Origin: Xylophilus sp.
GTDB lineage: Bacteria; Pseudomonadota; Gammaproteobacteria; Burkholderiales; Burkholderiaceae_C
Direction of reading: 5' to 3'
Length of the DNA: 64,000 nt
Assembly (NCBI GenBank): GCA_009914555.1
Contig: WNDY01000011.1
Coordinates: forward strand, 1 to 64,000
Shown piece by piece: positions 63,697 through 64,000 of this stretch. The notes beneath the pieces were generated by a model that was not told the DNA's origin, did not search any database, and saw only the letters and a list, made by a program, of their open reading frames with translations. Numbering within the stretch: position 1 is the first letter of the stretch; every line of letters starts with the position of its first letter. The position numbers and the translations under genes were made by a program.

Positions 63697-64000
63697 GTGG
63701 AACCGATTCCGGATCTGGCGCGCCGCAAGGAACTCCTGGCGCTCACCGCGCAGGACGAGCAGGCGCTGCGCGCCCGGCATGCGGCGCTCGGCGACGAGGT
63801 GCCGGGACTGGTGGACGAGTTCTATCGCCATCTGCTGTCGTTCGAGGAGGCCCGCGCGCTCATCGCCGACGATGCCATGCTCGCACGCCTGAAAGCCGCG
63901 CAGTCGCGCTACTTCCACACGCTGATCGCCGGCGTGTACGACGAAAACTATGCGGCCGAGCGGTGGCGCGTGGGCCTGGCGCATGCCCGCGTCGGCCTCA
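63697..64000 (+). CDS. Globin-coupled sensor, N-terminal part (runs off the window)
   Basis: 101 residues are visible, beginning at a GTG (VEPIPDLARRKELL) with a strong ribosome binding site (GGAGGGAAGG). The globin domain pattern is clear (FYRHLLSFEEAR, then YFHTLIAG), and WRVGLAHARVGL carries His96, the expected proximal haem ligand. The C-terminal output domain (often diguanylate cyclase or methyl-accepting) is outside the window. A role in oxygen sensing is likely. Divergent from the XRE gene. Confidence 0.8.
   Translation, partial: MEPIPDLARRKELLALTAQDEQALRARHAALGDEVPGLVDEFYRHLLSFEEARALIADDAMLARLKAAQSRYFHTLIAGVYDENYAAERWRVGLAHARVGL

Overview
The window is GC-rich (about 70 % G+C by eye) chromosomal DNA with Burkholderiales character, most likely Comamonadaceae (Variovorax-like). 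Grounds: the beta-proteobacterial order pyrG-kdsA-eno-ftsB, a PhaR regulator beside rimO, an imuA-imuB-dnaE2 SOS mutagenesis operon, a DUF455 protein and a protoglobin sensor. No phage, CRISPR array or rRNA was seen. One tRNA-Gly is present.

Layout. 0-6.5 kb is housekeeping DNA on the minus strand (alaS, a secreted hydrolase, phaR, rimO). The end of rimO is fused to the tail of a dead transposase, and a decayed succinate-semialdehyde dehydrogenase remnant and tRNA-Gly(CCC) lie to the right. 6.5-8.1 kb is an AT-rich island edge with an orphan methyltransferase. 8.1-39.6 kb is a nearly gap-free plus-strand run of about 22 genes. It opens with a hybrid NRPS-PKS-aminotransferase system, a phosphopantetheinyl transferase and two exosortase-A-type hydrolases. 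It continues without a break into a Wzx/Wzy-type exopolysaccharide locus: Wza and Wzc homologues, a WcaJ-like initiator, GDP-fucose and GDP-mannose enzymes, GalE, glycosyltransferases, flippase, polymerase, a GH29-like protein and a LuxR-type response regulator. 39.6-64 kb returns to core genes: a pseudouridine synthase, dnaE2-imuB-imuA under a LexA box, an L16 hydroxylase-like protein, an SlyD-like PPIase, dut, coaBC, pyrG-kdsA-eno-ftsB, hslO, a gamma-carbonic anhydrase, DUF455, two tandem EAL-HDOD proteins, an XRE regulator and the start of a globin-coupled sensor.

How the accessory genes fit together. The first megasynthase reads as A-PCP-KS-AT-ACP-aminotransferase, which should extend an amino acid by malonate and convert the beta-ketone to a beta-amine. 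The second reads as C-A-PCP-C-PCP with no thioesterase. The PPTase would prime the carriers and the two hydrolases could release or transfer the product. ManC, Gmd and Fcl would supply GDP-mannose and GDP-L-fucose, and GalE would supply UDP-galactose, for a colanic-acid-like polymer. The position of the NRPS-PKS inside the polysaccharide run suggests, but does not prove, that the peptide/polyketide decorates or accompanies the polymer.

Three lesions interrupt this region: an in-frame UGA where the ketosynthase should have Trp, a +1 frameshift behind the second adenylation domain, and an in-frame UGA in the Wzy-like polymerase. Either the system is decaying or switched off, or these are sequence errors. 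Raw-read support decides this.
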